Positions 1 to 12,160 are shown, numbered from the stretch's first letter. The stretch is DNA of 64,000 nucleotides from Silene latifolia (GCF_048544455.1 NC_133534.1:32254217-32318216), one strand, 5' to 3'. Numbers and translations: made by a program. Notes: generated by a model not told the origin, from the sequence alone.

Positions 1-2110
1 TTTGGGGGTGAGTTGCACATCTAAAAACGTTTGGGGCCAAAATGCACATAGTCTCAAACGTTTGGGGTAATTTGCTACTTTCCCCTTTTTTACTAAATAA
101 AAAGGTTCGGAAAATTGGCAAAAGCAAGTGGACTTGTGGACATGGTCACATGGGCCAGAGTTTTTTCTAACTATAGCTAATAGTGGACTTGCTACAAATC
201 TAGAGCATGGTACAATAAGCAGACTATCATCATCAGAGTACAAGTCATATTTAATCAATCATTCATGCCATCAATGTTGAATATGATTGCAATTCCAGGC
301 CCTCCAAGTCAAAGGACAAATTGGAGGACTTCTTTGGGTTTGGCATGAATAGCTTGAGAAAAATTGCGGACCACACAAAATTCGACTATTTCAAGCATCA
401 CCCAGTCGTTAAGCCAAAATGTCACGTTCCAGCCTTGAACATAAAGGCAATTAACCTCTGGTCTCCTTCAACTTGAAACACAATGCCTTAAGCTAAACAC
501 ATTAATTATGACATCAAATGCTAGGCACAGAGCACAGCCATGTACAAGTCACTATGAAATAAACCCTAACATCTCCCCTTTGTTAGGAACATAGGATCAA
601 ATTTGGATTTTAAAACTTTTTCTCAGTCACCACAACCATCGTCAACAACGTTGGAATCATTAAGGGCTGGCTGGTTGTCGAGAGGGCAGAGATGCTCATG
701 AAATTATAATGTTGGCGGTTTGGTGTTTTAATGGTGTAGTTAATAATGGCTTCTACTAATAAGTCAATTAGCAGCTAATTAAGTCATCACTTAAAGAAGC
801 AAAATTAATGAAAAAAACTCATGATCGGAGAAACAAGTGAGAAAACTCAATGAGGTTAGCGATCGCCCTAGGGCGACCAAAAATTCAAAACTTTTCTCAA
901 AAATACTTTATTGTACTACAAGTTTTGATGCATATTTTGCCCCGCGGCCTAGCTCCCCAGTGGGGTACAGGAAACTAGTGAAAAAATCTCATCTACACCC
1001 TTTAAATAGCTAGAAGCTACCTTAACTGTTGCCACAAGAGTAAAAACCACGCCCCTCATGTGTCATGCCAATGTTCCTTTTTGCCCTTATGTTACTTCTA
1101 CACACCTCCACCCATTTCCACCATTTCCCCTCTTCCTCTGTATCTTTCATTACTTCACTGTTGGCGAAATAGCTCAATGTATTCCTTGTCCCTTCTACTT
1201 TCAAGTTAAACTCTCCCAAAAACACTTAAAAGATTTTATGCTTTTGCATGAAGGTGTCATGGTCACTTCGATTTAAATCTCTCATCACCATCTTTTCAAA
1301 TTGATTATGTTAGCTCAGTGCTAGATTGTGTGGATTGTTGGTATAGTGATAATAAGGCTTCTGCTAAGGCCATTATGTGGAGTTGGGTAATGAATATATA
1401 ATGTACTCCCTCCCATTTCTTATTTTCTTCACACTTCCCCTTTTTGGCAATTTTTTTCTTTTCTTACCGCTTCTATTTTTCCCATTCTCGGAAAAGTTTT
1501 TTTTGTGCTCTTTACCAAATTACCCTTATCATTTAAGACTACTACCCCAAGTAACCTAACCCCCAAAACACCATAACCATCCTCCCATAGTCCCATAGTC
1601 CCATAGTCCCACATACCCCTCCTCCTAATCACCTTCTCATCACCAACACCTCATGTGACCACCAGCCACCTTCACTGCCAAATTTTGTCATCCCTCCAAT
1701 CACCACCATCATATCAAACCTCTCACCAACACCTTCACCTTTGACACACACCTAAAAATCACCACAAAACACTATCTCCCACCCAAAAATCTTCCTCCCT
1801 CGCCCTTGAAATCCTAACCCTAATTTCAATAGAGAAAGGTGATTTCGCAGAAACCCTAATTGGAGCAACAAGAGGCTAATTCAGAGGGTTTCATGGTTGT
1901 GAGAAGATTTCCACGCATGATAAAGCTGTTAAGGCCAGTCATTATCGTCACAAGAAGCGTCGGAGATTAGCAATGGGGTTGAAATGAAAAGTGTCGATGA
2001 TGGAGGTCCTTTGAAGAATGAAAAGAAGAAGAAAAAGAAGACACATAAAGAGCGTAAACACATTTATGATGATAAAGAAGGAGAAAATGAGATCAAAGCG
2101 TCTTGCTTGT
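1..2110. other. Intergenic region without a supported gene
   Basis: AT-rich sequence with many stops in all frames. The first 90 bases repeat the phrase ACGTTTGGGG twice, which looks like the end of a dispersed repeat. Around 1403 an ACTCCCTCCCATTTCTTATT stretch resembles one end of a Stowaway MITE, but I find no partner end. 1560-1830 is C-rich with short CCCATAGTC reiterations. The short open frames here have no recognisable domain. Confidence 0.5.
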
Positions 2111-2263
2111 GACGGGCTAATTCCGTCACAAGCTGAAGACCTCTCACAAAAAGGGAGAGGGGACAAGATGGGGCACCCCCATGTGCTTCCCACTCACCTT
2201 TCAATGGATATTTTGTGAGAGGAAATGGTATCCGTCGCAAGCTTGTGACGGATAACGCCCGTC
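2111..2263. mobile_element. Foldback MITE with long terminal inverted repeats
   Basis: The left end GACGGGCTAATTCCGTCACA and the inverse of the right end (GACGGGCGTTATCCGTCACA) match over about 40 bp. The match continues through AAGCT and the inner block CCTCTCACAAAA. The total is about 153 bp with no coding capacity. An extra inverted GCTTGTGACGG lies just outside the left end (2105-2115), so the true border may be slightly wider. I could not define a target duplication, so the superfamily is open. Confidence 0.6.
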
Positions 2264-2473
2264 TTCAATGAGATTAAGGAGATGGTGGCGAAGGCTGTAC
2301 CAATGTGGAAGAGTGTCAAGTTAGGTGGGATTTTAGTTTTAAAAAGTGTCCTCTTGTGCGCCTAAGGAGAGCCTTGGATGAGGTACTAACCAACCCCTCG
2401 GTGCCTTTTAGATGAGCTCACTTAACAAGAGTCGCAAATACACACTTTCCATATCTTTATTTTTCATCTAGAC

Positions 2474-2490
2474 ATTTAATTATACCATTT
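2474..2490. repeat. Target-site duplication, left copy, of the retroposon at 2491-3359
   Basis: ATTTAATTATACCATTT occurs here and again at 3360-3376, a perfect 17-bp direct repeat bordering the poly-T-flanked insertion. Its last T residues merge with the oligo-T tract. Confidence 0.8.
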
Positions 2491-3359
2491 TTTTTTTTTT
2501 TGAGAAAAGATCATTATCATTAATAAAAAGTCATACGACATCTACAACATATGTCAAGCTCAATCGGATACAAATCGATTACAACCGTAGGAAATAAATT
2601 CTTGTTCAAAGAATGAAACACTGCAACAGAGTCTTTATCATCGATTCGCCGCAAAAGGCTTTCATCCATAAGAGGGTCTCCGAATCTTCCTTGACGAGTA
2701 TCCATTTCTTCTGACGTGATTGATTGTAGCCATGAATCGGACAAAATATGTAAACCCATATAACGATCTATAACAACGCCGATCTTCTCTGGCGACTTAT
2801 TAGAAAACTGCAAACGAACCAGAAAACGAAAGCTCTCAAACTGAGAGAAGGACACCACCGATAGACGGGGACAAAGCCCTCAGTAAGAGAGACGAAACAA
2901 AAACGAAAGCGGAAATTAAACAAAAACATAAAGGAAACAAAGAGGAACACAGGAAAAAACAACGGAAGCCACCGCCTCCCTACCAACCCACAACACCGCC
3001 ATATCCAAGCACCACCCTGCTACACCACCTCAACAAACTCGTCCGATAAGACCCTAACAACCCACATACACCACGCAGACCGAGAGAAACGGGCAGACCC
3101 GTACGATCCAGAACCGGGTGTGGGTAAGAAATGGGAGGAGGGTTAATCGGAAGAGAGGAGACGGGTCGCCGGAGAAAGGTCTTGAGAGACCCCATCCCCG
3201 GCGACATGGTAGGGGGTTGATGGGTGGCGGTGGGAGGAAGGAGGAGAACGGCGGCAGCAAAGGGGAGGATTTAGGGTTTTGTTTTTTTTTTTTTAGAGAG
3301 AAGGAGAGCTTTTTTAGAGAGTTCTAAGTTATACACAAAAAGGGAGATGTAATTGTTTT
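2491..3359 (-). mobile_element. Non-LTR retroposon (short LINE-like, SINE-like or processed sequence)
   Basis: A T tract at 2491-2501 is the poly-A tail of an element read on the minus strand. It is bordered by a perfect 17-bp duplication (2474-2490 and 3360-3376), the mark of target-primed reverse transcription. The 5' part on the minus strand is pyrimidine-rich and then gives a proline-rich reading frame starting at 3207 (75 codons). A second open frame runs 2858-2520. Neither matches a domain I recognise. The 3' end (ATAATGATCTTTTCTC then A) resembles the end of the large LINE at 12161 (TTCATTATTGTC then A), so it may use the same reverse transcriptase. A processed pseudogene of an unknown gene is the alternative. 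Confidence 0.65.
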
Positions 3360-3376
3360 ATTTAATTATACCATTT
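3360..3376. repeat. Target-site duplication, right copy
   Basis: Identical to 2474-2490 (17 of 17 bases). Confidence 0.8.
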
Positions 3377-4048
3377 CGTTTCCCCGTTATTCCCCACTTT
3401 ACCCATTCACATGTTAGCCAACATGAAAGATCTTGGGGTATTTTTGCCATAAATTTTATTTGGAAAATACAAATTTGTTACTAAAAATAGGGGCCCTCGC
3501 ATCCAAAAGGCTAGGATGCACTCCAAGACGAGGTGTCCTACACTCCTAGAACATACTTTGACTTAAATATTCAACATACTTTTGTTTGCAGTTTGTCAAT
3601 AGCATGCTAAACTAATCAACAACACAGTTCTACCTCACCTATATCTTAACTTTGATTTAAATACACGAATGTGAAACTTATCAAAAATGACTATTGAAGA
3701 TAATGTCATACCACATACTTATCTCAAAATGTTAACTTATTTCTTGATTGAAGGCGTTCGATTTCAATTATGCGAAACACAAAACTGGTTCATTCAAGGA
3801 GGAAAATAACTTGATTTCGCGGCGGGTAACGAACGATTAACAAAATAGGGGATCGCTAGCTTTAGCACCAAGTCCAACATTAAGTTAAATTAAAAGAAAA
3901 GTAGAAGATGAAAACATAAAGGGCTGAAAAGTAGAGGCGGCTTATTATTAGATGACAAGTGAACCAAATTGAGAATTGAGTATCAAAATGACATAGACAC
4001 CAAAATGAAATAGATAAACAAATGACGGAACGGAGGAATAAAACTTAC
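3377..4048. other. Intergenic, nothing recognised
   Basis: AT-rich spacer. If the exon-like ORF at 4049-4375 is real, its following exons should lie here or further left on the minus strand. I see no convincing continuation. Confidence 0.35.
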
Positions 4049-4375
4049 GACGAAGTGATCCTTAAATAGCAAACCCCTTGTATAGAGGTTCCTTTGGTTG
4101 TCGTTAGAGATAGCGGTTGACATAATAACAGATTTTCCGGTCCAAATACCGTTCCATTGCAGCCTGAGAATGACATCATAGTGTGAAAGATCAGAGATGG
4201 TATAGGGATGATTTCCGTGCATGTGCACCTCCATCTCGCGCAATGACGCCTCCATTGACGCGTATAATTCCGGATCTTTAGACTCACTACTTGGAAGCTG
4301 CTTCAATTTTTCACAATAACACACAAATTTCGTTTGGGGAACTTGTACCACGAAACAATCAGTAAAGTTAGACAT
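4049..4375 (-). CDS. Exon-like ORF of unknown function (possible first exon or gene fragment)
   Basis: A 109-codon frame starts with ATG at 4375 and reaches a strong donor-like GTAAGT (inverse of ACTTAC at 4043-4048) exactly in phase 0. That makes it look like a first coding exon rather than random sequence. The product begins MSNFTDCFVV and has balanced composition, a short acidic/charged middle (SKDPELYASMEASLREMEVH) and no membrane segment. I do not recognise the family. Downstream exons are not visible in the 1.5 kb beyond it before the retroposon, so it could be a broken gene or a captured fragment. No poly-A signal was assigned. Confidence 0.35.
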
Positions 4376-4490
4376 TTTTAAGAATCAAATTAACCTAATT
4401 CAAGGTTTTAACTGGCTTAGCAAGGGAATTTTGGGTTTTGATGTACTGCCGCCATCGGCCTTCTCCTGAATTGAAAAGGACAAAAAAATA

Positions 4491-4826
4491 CTCCCTCCTA
4501 TTCTACATAATCCTCCCCTTTCATGGAGGGCACGAGAATTAAGGGAGGGGAGTATTATATGATAAAGTATTGGAGTGGTGTAGGAGATTGGAGAGAGGGA
4601 AGGTATTGTGTGATTAAAATAAGTATTGTTATGGGCTAAGGTGATTAAAATAAGGATTGTTGTGAGGTAAAGTGATTAAAATAAGATAATGTATGAGTAT
4701 TGTGGGGTATTGTTGTGTGGTGGGGTGATTAAAATAAGTATAAAAGTTTGTCAAATAAGGAAATAGGGAGAGTATTGTGAATAGACGAAAAAGGAAATAG
4801 AGAGAGTTATTTAGAATAGGAGGGAG
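4491..4826. mobile_element. Stowaway-like MITE
   Basis: The left end CTCCCTCCTATTCTACATAA is the inverse of the right end TTATTTAGAATAGGAGGGAG with few mismatches, and the left end follows TA. The interior has repeated AGTGATTAAAATAAG phrases and no coding capacity. A right-hand TA was not exact. Confidence 0.65.
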
Positions 4827-4892
4827 AAATAATTTACTAGTATAGGAACCCGTGCCACAGCACGGTAATTTTATAAAGGTTAATTCTAGAAA

Positions 4893-5045
4893 TTTAGTGT
4901 ATTAATATTATTTTAATAAATTGAATATGAATTTAATTTAATGTAAATGTACTTTTATATATAAAACGTTATTTAGTGTATTAATATTATTTTAGTAAAT
5001 TGAATATGAATTTAATTTAATGTAAATGTACTTTTATATATAAAA
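4893..5045. repeat. Tandem duplication, period 79 bp
   Basis: 4893-4966 and 4972-5045 are nearly identical (start TTTAGTGTATTAATATTATT, end TATATATAAAA). They differ by one base in the TTTTAATAAA / TTTTAGTAAA stretch. Confidence 0.85.
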
Positions 5046-5814
5046 GTAACCATAAGAAATATTCCATATATGGGGCATAGTGATTGAAGGCAATATTATT
5101 ACGTAATTATTGATTGTGTAGAATATTGTATAATATTGTAGTAGAAATATTTCATATATGGAATATTATTATTGATTGTGTAGAATATTGTAGTAGAAAT
5201 ATTCCATATATGGATTGACTAAAATATTTTGACTACAATATATTAGAAGGGAATATTCTAGAAGGGAATATTCCGTATGGGGGTAAAGATGAGCGGGAAT
5301 AACACAGATGTGTTATTCTTTTAGTCTATAGGGGATGACCTGCAGAAATAAAGCTTAATCGAGTTTGGTTTCGGGTCTACGTTAATTGGGTTTAGTATTA
5401 CAAGTCATCATGGGATCGGGTCGGTTTCAGTTTGCAACATTGTCGGATTTTGTCGAGTCGTCTTTTCTTGGGTTGGGAGTTGGGACATGTCGCTCTGGTC
5501 GGGTCAGGCTTGTAGCTTTATGGGTCGGGTTGGATTTAAAAAAACAACCCTTATGCGTGGGTTGGGCCGGGTCGGACCAAATGTGTGGACCTATTTAACG
5601 AGCCCAAACCAATCCTTATGGGCTAAACCAGGCTTTGGGCCTAAATGGGTTTTTTGGGCCAAAAATTTATGACTTACCCATAGATTCAAGTAGTATAATA
5701 CTTTCAACTAGTACTAAACACCCTTTATAAAATTGTCCTTTTCAGTGCTAGCTGAACGTAAAGTAATGACTTTTGTGGAACGTCGAAGCTCTATAAATTA
5801 AATAAAGATATAAA
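5046..5814. other. Intergenic, AT-rich then GGGT-rich
   Basis: 5050-5280 carries several scattered copies of GAAATATTCCATATATGG. 5380-5660 has many GGGTCGGGT-type phrases and one open frame of low complexity. Neither part looks coding. Confidence 0.4.
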
Positions 5815-5945
5815 CTCTTACGAAGAGGTAAACGGCTGGCCAAAGAGTTTGCTCCATTCTCATGGGCAGAGATCGAACCTCTGACCTCATAGTTAAGGGA
5901 TGAGTTGAACAACTACCACACCAAACTCATTTGGTTAGTAGGGAA
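5815..5945 (-). mobile_element. SINE-like, tRNA-derived sequence
   Basis: On the minus strand the order is GGTGTGGTAGTTG (inverse of 5912-5924, box A-like), about 35 bp, then GGTTCGATC (inverse of 5871-5879, close to the pol III box B GGTTCGANTC). The body that follows has no ORF. The spacing fits a tRNA-type internal promoter. I found no clear tail or target duplication, so the borders are approximate. Confidence 0.5.
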
Positions 5946-6304
5946 GGGATTGTGATTTGTGATAATTGACAAGTCTTTTTTGAAAAGACGGTCATAAACG
6001 AGACCTACAGATAAAATAAATATGGGCACTTGGGCAGTGTGAGTGTGTGACTGTTGGGCCAAAACGCCAAACCCGGTAATTGTAGGCAACTGAATAAGAG
6101 TATTTTAGAGTAGAAAAGAAAGTGGAAATCATCAGTTGAATTAGGCAGCCGCGTTTTCAATTTCTACGCTAAGGTCCGCTTCAATATTTATTCTCCCTCT
6201 ATTTCGTTTATGCTTATTGTTCTACGCTGTCTCATACAAGTACTTTACTTTCATTTCAATTTTGTTGGTAAAAGGGTTTGATTTGGAATTAGAGACGGTT
6301 AGCT

Positions 6305-9300
6305 ATGGCAACGAATTTGCGGCTTAATTTGGAGCAACAATGCAATACCATCTTCAATAATACAGCAATAGACCTCAAATTTAGAGGAACTTACACAAAA
6401 AATGGGAATAATTCACCCTTTTTATGCAAACCCATATCATGTCTTCTGTCCAAGAAGCTTGTTTCACTGTCAATGGCTTCCGAAAGCGTTGAATTGAAAA
6501 GAAGGGGTTTTGCCATGGTTAGTTGTAGTGGGAATGAGTCAAGTGGTGGACTCACTTACAAGGATGCTGGGGTTGATATTGATGCCGGCTCGGAACTTGT
6601 TCGTCGCATTGCCAAAATGGCTCCTGGTATTGGTGGCTTTGGGGGACTTTTCCCTCTAGGTATCCCTTCCGTTTTCTAATAACTCCCTCCCTCCGTCCCA
6701 GTTATTTGTTTGCGTATTCCATTTTAGGGTGTCTCGGTCAATTCTTTGTCTTTCTGTTTTGGTAATACTTTTAATGAACAATTTGATCTTCCACACTCAA
6801 TTTGGTCCACTTGTTATCAAATAATTGGTCCTCTCTCTTTCCTGGGTCCTTCTGCCAAAACCAACCAAAGTTAAACAAATGACCGGATGGATGAAGTATG
6901 TTCTTGTAATATTTACAATGGATATAACTTTTATGAAATGACAGTGAAAATTTTGTTGTAGTGACTCAAAACTTCATTAATTCCACGCACTTCTGTCTAT
7001 CAGAATACATATACGGTCTGGTCATCAAATCTCGCACCTTAGTTTGGAACTAGCTAGCTATCGAAAACTTCTTGTCTGGTTACCTTGTTCATACTCAGTC
7101 AAGTTACAATCAATAAGTTAGCTTTCAGACTTGAGAAAGCTGGTATATTAGGGAGACAGAGTTACGATTTAAAAGAAAAAGAAGTGCGAGTTCAGTGTCT
7201 GTTCTTCTGGAACGGCCTAACAGATGTATGATAGTTCCTTCTGAAGTCGATATGATTGCTGAAGCTATTGAAAAAAAAGATACCAACTTGTATATTTCAG
7301 GTTATCTTTGCATTCTCTTACTAGTAATTACTAATTAGACTAACTTACAAAAAGATTGACTTTAATTTGAGTATTCATTTTCCATGTTTTTATTACTTCG
7401 TACTTGTAAAAGGAAGTGTAGTAGCAGACGCAGTATAAGAATCATAGGAGATTTGGAATGTTAATACTATGAAATACCCTGATGTGGGAGCTTTAAAAGA
7501 TAAGTTCTTTGACAATCTTACTAGTAATTAGAGTAACCTACAAATAACGTTGTTTGGGAGCCGGTCTTACACGTCTCAAATTGACGATCTTATGATAAGA
7601 TTACTTTATTATGAGGTAGTTATTTATTTATTTATGTGTCTCAGTTTTAGTGCGTTAGTGAGTATTTGGTCAGGGATTTTGGTTACGGTAGGTGGTTCTC
7701 GCATTATACTAATATGAGATCGTCTCTCACGAGTGCCTATGTTATCATCTTTTACTGTAGTTGTGCCTTTTTTTCTCATCTATAGTATTTCTTCCTGCCA
7801 TTGAGAAAATACTTGTGTGCTTATGAAGGAATATATGGCATATGGTTCTTTTATTCATCTCTATTTGCTTCTTCTTGAGCAATGATACTGTAGTTTTCAG
7901 CCTGGCAGATTTTTTTAATGAATATGCAGGCGATTCGTATCTGGTAGCTGGTACAGATGGTGTAGGAACCAAATTAAAGCTTGCTTTTGAAACTGGGATA
8001 CATGAGACTATAGGAATTGACCTGGTAAGTTCTGAATTGGATATATGATTTTGCTTAGGGTTTCCACAATTTGAATTGGCATTTGATGCATTTCGTCTAC
8101 AGGTTGCCATGAGTGTAAATGACATTGTTACTTCCGGAGCAAAGCCGCTGTTCTTCTTAGATTATTTTGCTACCAGCCGCCTCGATGTAGACCTTGCTGA
8201 AAGGGTAATTTGGACTTGCATTCTTTGTAGTTAGCAATAATACCTTTGTGTGTGCCTATTCCTGTTAAGTGGGGCATCCTCCTTGATTCTGTTATCACCT
8301 TCCTCATTGTTGTTCATCTTCAAACTTAAAACTTGGTTATCGTTTTCTTTCAGGTCATAAAAGGAATTGTTGATGGCTGTGTGCAATCTGATTGTGCTCT
8401 TTTAGGGGGTGAGGTAATTCTGAATTTCAACCTTCTTTGGTTTGTTACATATATCTTCTGTAACAATGTACATTGCTGTAAACTCTCCATTAATTGCAAA
8501 TGTTCTTTTTTTCTAATTTTTTTTTTATAATTTGTTGTGTTGTTAAAAGAATTGTTTGTCAAATCCCTTCTCTTGTAAGCAACTGGATATTAGACATATA
8601 AGTGCGTCAACTTATAGCCGGCACTCCAGTTGTACTCTCGTAATCCCTTCCTTTGTAAGCAACCGGTGTCTTTTAATCTGTTGGGCCGTCCTTACTCCTT
8701 ATTTGACTTTGAAGATTAGACAGTGACAATTTTTGACCGATACTTGTATAGAAAATAGTTATTTTGATAAATCAAACTCAACAAATTTACATGGTATCAC
8801 CGTATATTTGGAGAACTTGATGCTATTGGTTAACCAACAAAGTCAAATGAGAACAATAAATGTGGGATGCGGTAGTCTTGATACGTGGTAGCATACCGTA
8901 TCATTTATACCTGATTGAATGAAACTCTTACATCAAGTTGGATGTCATTTTCTAGCCTAAGCTCTTAGTTTAAAAACCTAGGCTCAAAGTGCAGTGAGGC
9001 GCCAACCAGATCGCATTGTCTGAGGCGCATCATGGAATACAAAAGGCGCACCTAAGGCGTATGAGGCACACCCAAGGTGCACAAGGCGCAACTAGTGAGG
9101 CAAAACCGAGACGCATTAGTGTGCAATTCCATATTTTTTTTTTCCGAATTCTTTTATTTTACCCTTCTTTTCTCCCACTTATCCTTAATTTTCACTTTTA
9201 AATACATGCCCCTCTTTAAAACAAAAAAGGACAATTCTCGCACAAATTTGATTGTAAATATGGATACGAAAAATCAGTGCGCCTCGTGTCCTAAAGACAC

Positions 9301-11245
9301 TTGCCTTCGCCTCAGCCCCTTGGGACTCCATCTCCTCAGTGCACCTCGCGCCTTCTCAAACTAAGCCCGAGTTACATTCTAGCTAGTTTTAAGTCTGGGC
9401 TGATTGTGTTGAAGTCTTCAAGAAATTACCAGCTTTGAATTTCAAAGGTTTCATAACATAGCCAGCTAGCCTAGACCAAAATGGGATTACCTATAGTATG
9501 ATGGGAATTTCTTTACTCCATTTTTCTATTCTTTTTTGTGGACACGTCCAATTCTTGTAACTTAACTCCCTATTATTGATGTTGGAATGATTATAGCATA
9601 CTTATTATCATTAATTTGTCTCATGCCGTGTTGTAATTGCTCAAATTATTGTCAATTGATGAAGCAAGTTTTTGTCTCCCAGACTGCAGAAATGCCAGGG
9701 TTTTATGCGGAAGGCGAGTATGATCTTAGTGGATTTGCCGTAGGCATTGTTAAGAAGGACCGTGTTATTGACGGAAAGAATATTGAGGCTGGAGATGTTT
9801 TGATTGGTCTTCCATCCAGCGGCGTCCACTCCAATGGCTTTTCTCTTGTTAGAAGGTTAGTGAATAGTGATTGATCAAAGCTTCGAATTAATACTGCGGC
9901 TAGTATTGTGTAAGACTGTTGTATGAATACAAGTATACAACTAGTTATCAACCCTCATAATATATAACAAAATGTAGGATTGTTCTATGCATACAACAAT
10001 CTCATGTAAGTTTCTGTCTTAATACTATAATGAGCCTCAATATTCCCAACCTAACACCTGATTGTACCTGAAACGCGTGTTCCAGGGTTTTGGCGCAAAG
10101 TGGAAACTCGTTAAAAGATGAAATCCCTGGTGGTTCAGTTACTTTAGGTGAAGCTTTGATGGCTCCTACAGTAATTTATGTAAAGCAGGTGACTTCTCTT
10201 GTTGTTCTTGTTTCGTACACTATTAAGAGTCTTGGCTGCAAGTATTTTAGAGCTTACTCATCTTTTTTTGTTGGCTATGAAGGTCCTTGATTTGCTTGAC
10301 AAAGGAGGAATTAAAGGAATAGCCCATATAACTGGTGGTGGATTCACAGACAACATACCTAGAGTTTTTCCCAAGGGTCTTGGAGCCGTTATTGATACAA
10401 ATGCTTGGCCTGTTCTTCCTGTGTTTAAATGGATTCAAGAGGTAACATATACTTTTGCCTAGAATCTATAGTTTAAGGTGGGTACTGGGAGGCAATATTA
10501 CTCCGGAGTACTTATGTGACCTCGTGTTCTCATGTCTGACTTTCAACTGTGGACGGTGGATATGGGTATGAGCCGTATGATTTACTTAGATACTCCCTTC
10601 ACCCGGTATATATCGTTCCCTTAGTTTTTGGTCCATCCCAAAATAATTGTCCTTTTCCATGGCTAGCAAAAAAAAAAAAAAAAAAAAAAAAAGCTGAACT
10701 TTCCATGCGATTTCTAGATATATAATTCGCAATATACTCCCATTAGTTTATTGATGATCCCTGCGGAAAGGGAGTGGTAAGGTGAATGTGGTTTATGTAG
10801 TTTCAGTACAAGATTCTTTTTAAGCCAAGGGGTAATAATGTTATTTCATTTCTAAATTTTAAACAGGATCTCTACCCAAACACTGATAATATGTATTGCA
10901 GTGGAATACTTCGTTTTAATTATAAGAATTTAGGTCTTTCCATATAAATTGCCTGTTTTGATACTTGAACACACACTTGTGCTCGAGTCTGAATAACATG
11001 GTGGGAAGTTTTGGTTCTTGGACGACCCGAGATATCTTATATCTCCTTGACTAATATACTTACTGTCGTGATAGTTGGGAAGGATTGATGATGCGGAAAT
11101 GAGGCGGACTTTCAATCTAGGGATAGGGATGGTGCTAGTAGTAAGCCCGGACGCAGCTCTCAGAATCCTAGGGGATGCAAACGAAAGCACCCCAGTCTAT
11201 CGCTTTGGCGAGGTAGTGACAGGTGAAGGGGTAAGCTATCGATAA
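6305..11245 (+). CDS. PUR5: Phosphoribosylformylglycinamidine cyclo-ligase (AIR synthetase), organellar, 8 exons
   Basis: ATP-dependent closure of FGAM to aminoimidazole ribonucleotide, step five of purine synthesis, in plastids and probably mitochondria. Exons by splice sites and phase: 6305-6659, 7930-8024, 8103-8204, 8354-8413, 9683-9855, 10086-10188, 10283-10441, 11075-11245. These total 1218 bp, 405 residues plus stop, and all introns are GT-AG. The roughly 80 N-terminal residues are Ser/Asn/Lys-rich and suit a transit peptide. The PurM core follows: [19 protein letters not shown] (126-134), [29 protein letters not shown] (spanning exons 4/5), [17 protein letters not shown] and [10 protein letters not shown] (314-323). 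The end is [12 protein letters not shown]. Length fits plant PUR5 (about 390). Exon 8 begins with Leu where I would expect Ala or Gln, so that acceptor is the least certain boundary. The frame is open throughout; I judge it functional. Confidence 0.95.
6682..6896. mobile_element. Stowaway MITE in PUR5 intron 1
   Basis: The left end CTCCCTCCCTCCGTCCCAGT (then TATTTGTTT) matches the inverse of the right end (CTTCATCCATCCGG, TCATTTGTTT). TA dinucleotides at 6680-6681 and 6897-6898 fit the family's target duplication. It starts about 20 bp downstream of the exon 1 donor. Confidence 0.7.
8960..9370. mobile_element. Inverted-repeat (foldback/MITE-like) insertion in PUR5 intron 4
   Basis: The left arm (CTTAGTTTAAAAACC, GTGCAGTGAGGCGCC, then repeated AGGCGCA/AAGGCGC) is an imperfect inverse of the right arm (GTGCGCCTCGTGTCC, GTGCACCTCGCGCCTTCTC, AAACTAAG). 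The arms are about 100 bp, separated by about 150 bp of AT-rich sequence. It is non-coding. It is the main reason intron 4 is over 1.2 kb. Confidence 0.55.
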
Positions 11246-12149
11246 GGCCCATTGACTATGGGAACATTCATTTCATGAGACAATATCACAGTGCTGTGTT
11301 TCAGTAGTATGTCGTGTCGTAGTTTTATCAAGTTTGGAAAGCCAGAGCATAGCTTTGAGAGTGGTGTTTCGAGGCATTGTAGTTGTATAATGGCCATTTT
11401 ATAAGGTGGCTAACTAGCTCATTTTGATCAAGGTTCCATCAGTTAGTCTTATGTTTTGGATTTAGAAATCTATTTCTCCATTTGCTAGTCATGTTGCATT
11501 ATAGCTCGCTCTCGCCTCTGCTGCCTCTTTTTATTGTGCTATACGTTGTGCCCTTTCTCATCAACAAACGAAACTGTTAAAATAAAAATTTCTAAGTAGA
11601 CCTCTGTTGTTTGGGGTTTAGAATCGTGATAGGTTGGACTTAGCTCGTTACTTCCATTTTAGCGTACAAGGCTATAAGCCGACCCCGGTGACACATGACC
11701 TGAAACCACTCCAATAAGAGTGATGCCACTCCAATATAGCGTATAAGGCTATAAGCCGACCCCGGTGACACATGGCCTTTCACCACAGTACCACAAGTAC
11801 TTAGAAGGTGAAAGGCTTCCGAACTGACATGCCAGGTATCTCATTGTCCAACGTGGCAGAAGACATCGAAACTGGCTTGGTAGCTCGGCCATCTGGATTT
11901 GCCAAGCCATTCACCTTATAGCTGATCTATGATGATCAAAGGCACTATTTTTTTTTTTCTTCAGTTTCCTATCTACTGTATAACTTAGAACGAAAGCCTC
12001 AAACTGTCACTGGAATTAGTTTATTCCATAATTTTGATCACATTGTATATCAATTTTGCTTCTGCTGTTTTCCTGGACTTATTTTATGTTTTTTTTTTCT
12101 TTGGAATAAAAGAAGTATAATAGGCCGTCTTTGATGTCGACGAAACTGG
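11246..12149. other. PUR5 3' flank and spacer
   Basis: The first few hundred bases are a likely 3' UTR, but I could not fix a cleavage site. 11660-11700 and 11737-11776 are a direct repeat (AGCGTACAAGGCTATAAGCC continuing into GACCCCGGTGACACATG). No ORF is supported. Confidence 0.5.
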
Positions 12150-12158
12150 CAGCTACAC

Positions 12159-12160
<2 letters not shown>
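12150..12160. repeat. LINE target-site duplication, left copy
   Basis: CAGCTACACTA sits directly beside the poly-T at 12161. The same 11 bases occur at 36474-36484 on the far side of the LINE. Confidence 0.8.

Noticed and set aside
1022..1632. Several 60-70-codon ORFs on both strands
   Set aside because: Low-complexity, no domain, no splice context, within AT/C-rich spacer.
3054..3327. Overlapping ORFs on both strands in the retroposon at 2491-3359
   Set aside because: Only one frame at most can be real; the plus-strand frame is the antisense of the proline-rich one.
5815..5945. A functional tRNA gene
   Set aside because: Box A/B-like blocks are present, but no cloverleaf or acceptor stem can be drawn, so it is better read as a SINE.
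7540..7740. A further MITE in PUR5 intron 1
   Set aside because: GAGCCGGTCTTACACG and the inverse of GATCGTCTCTCACGAG are only loosely similar; too weak to call.
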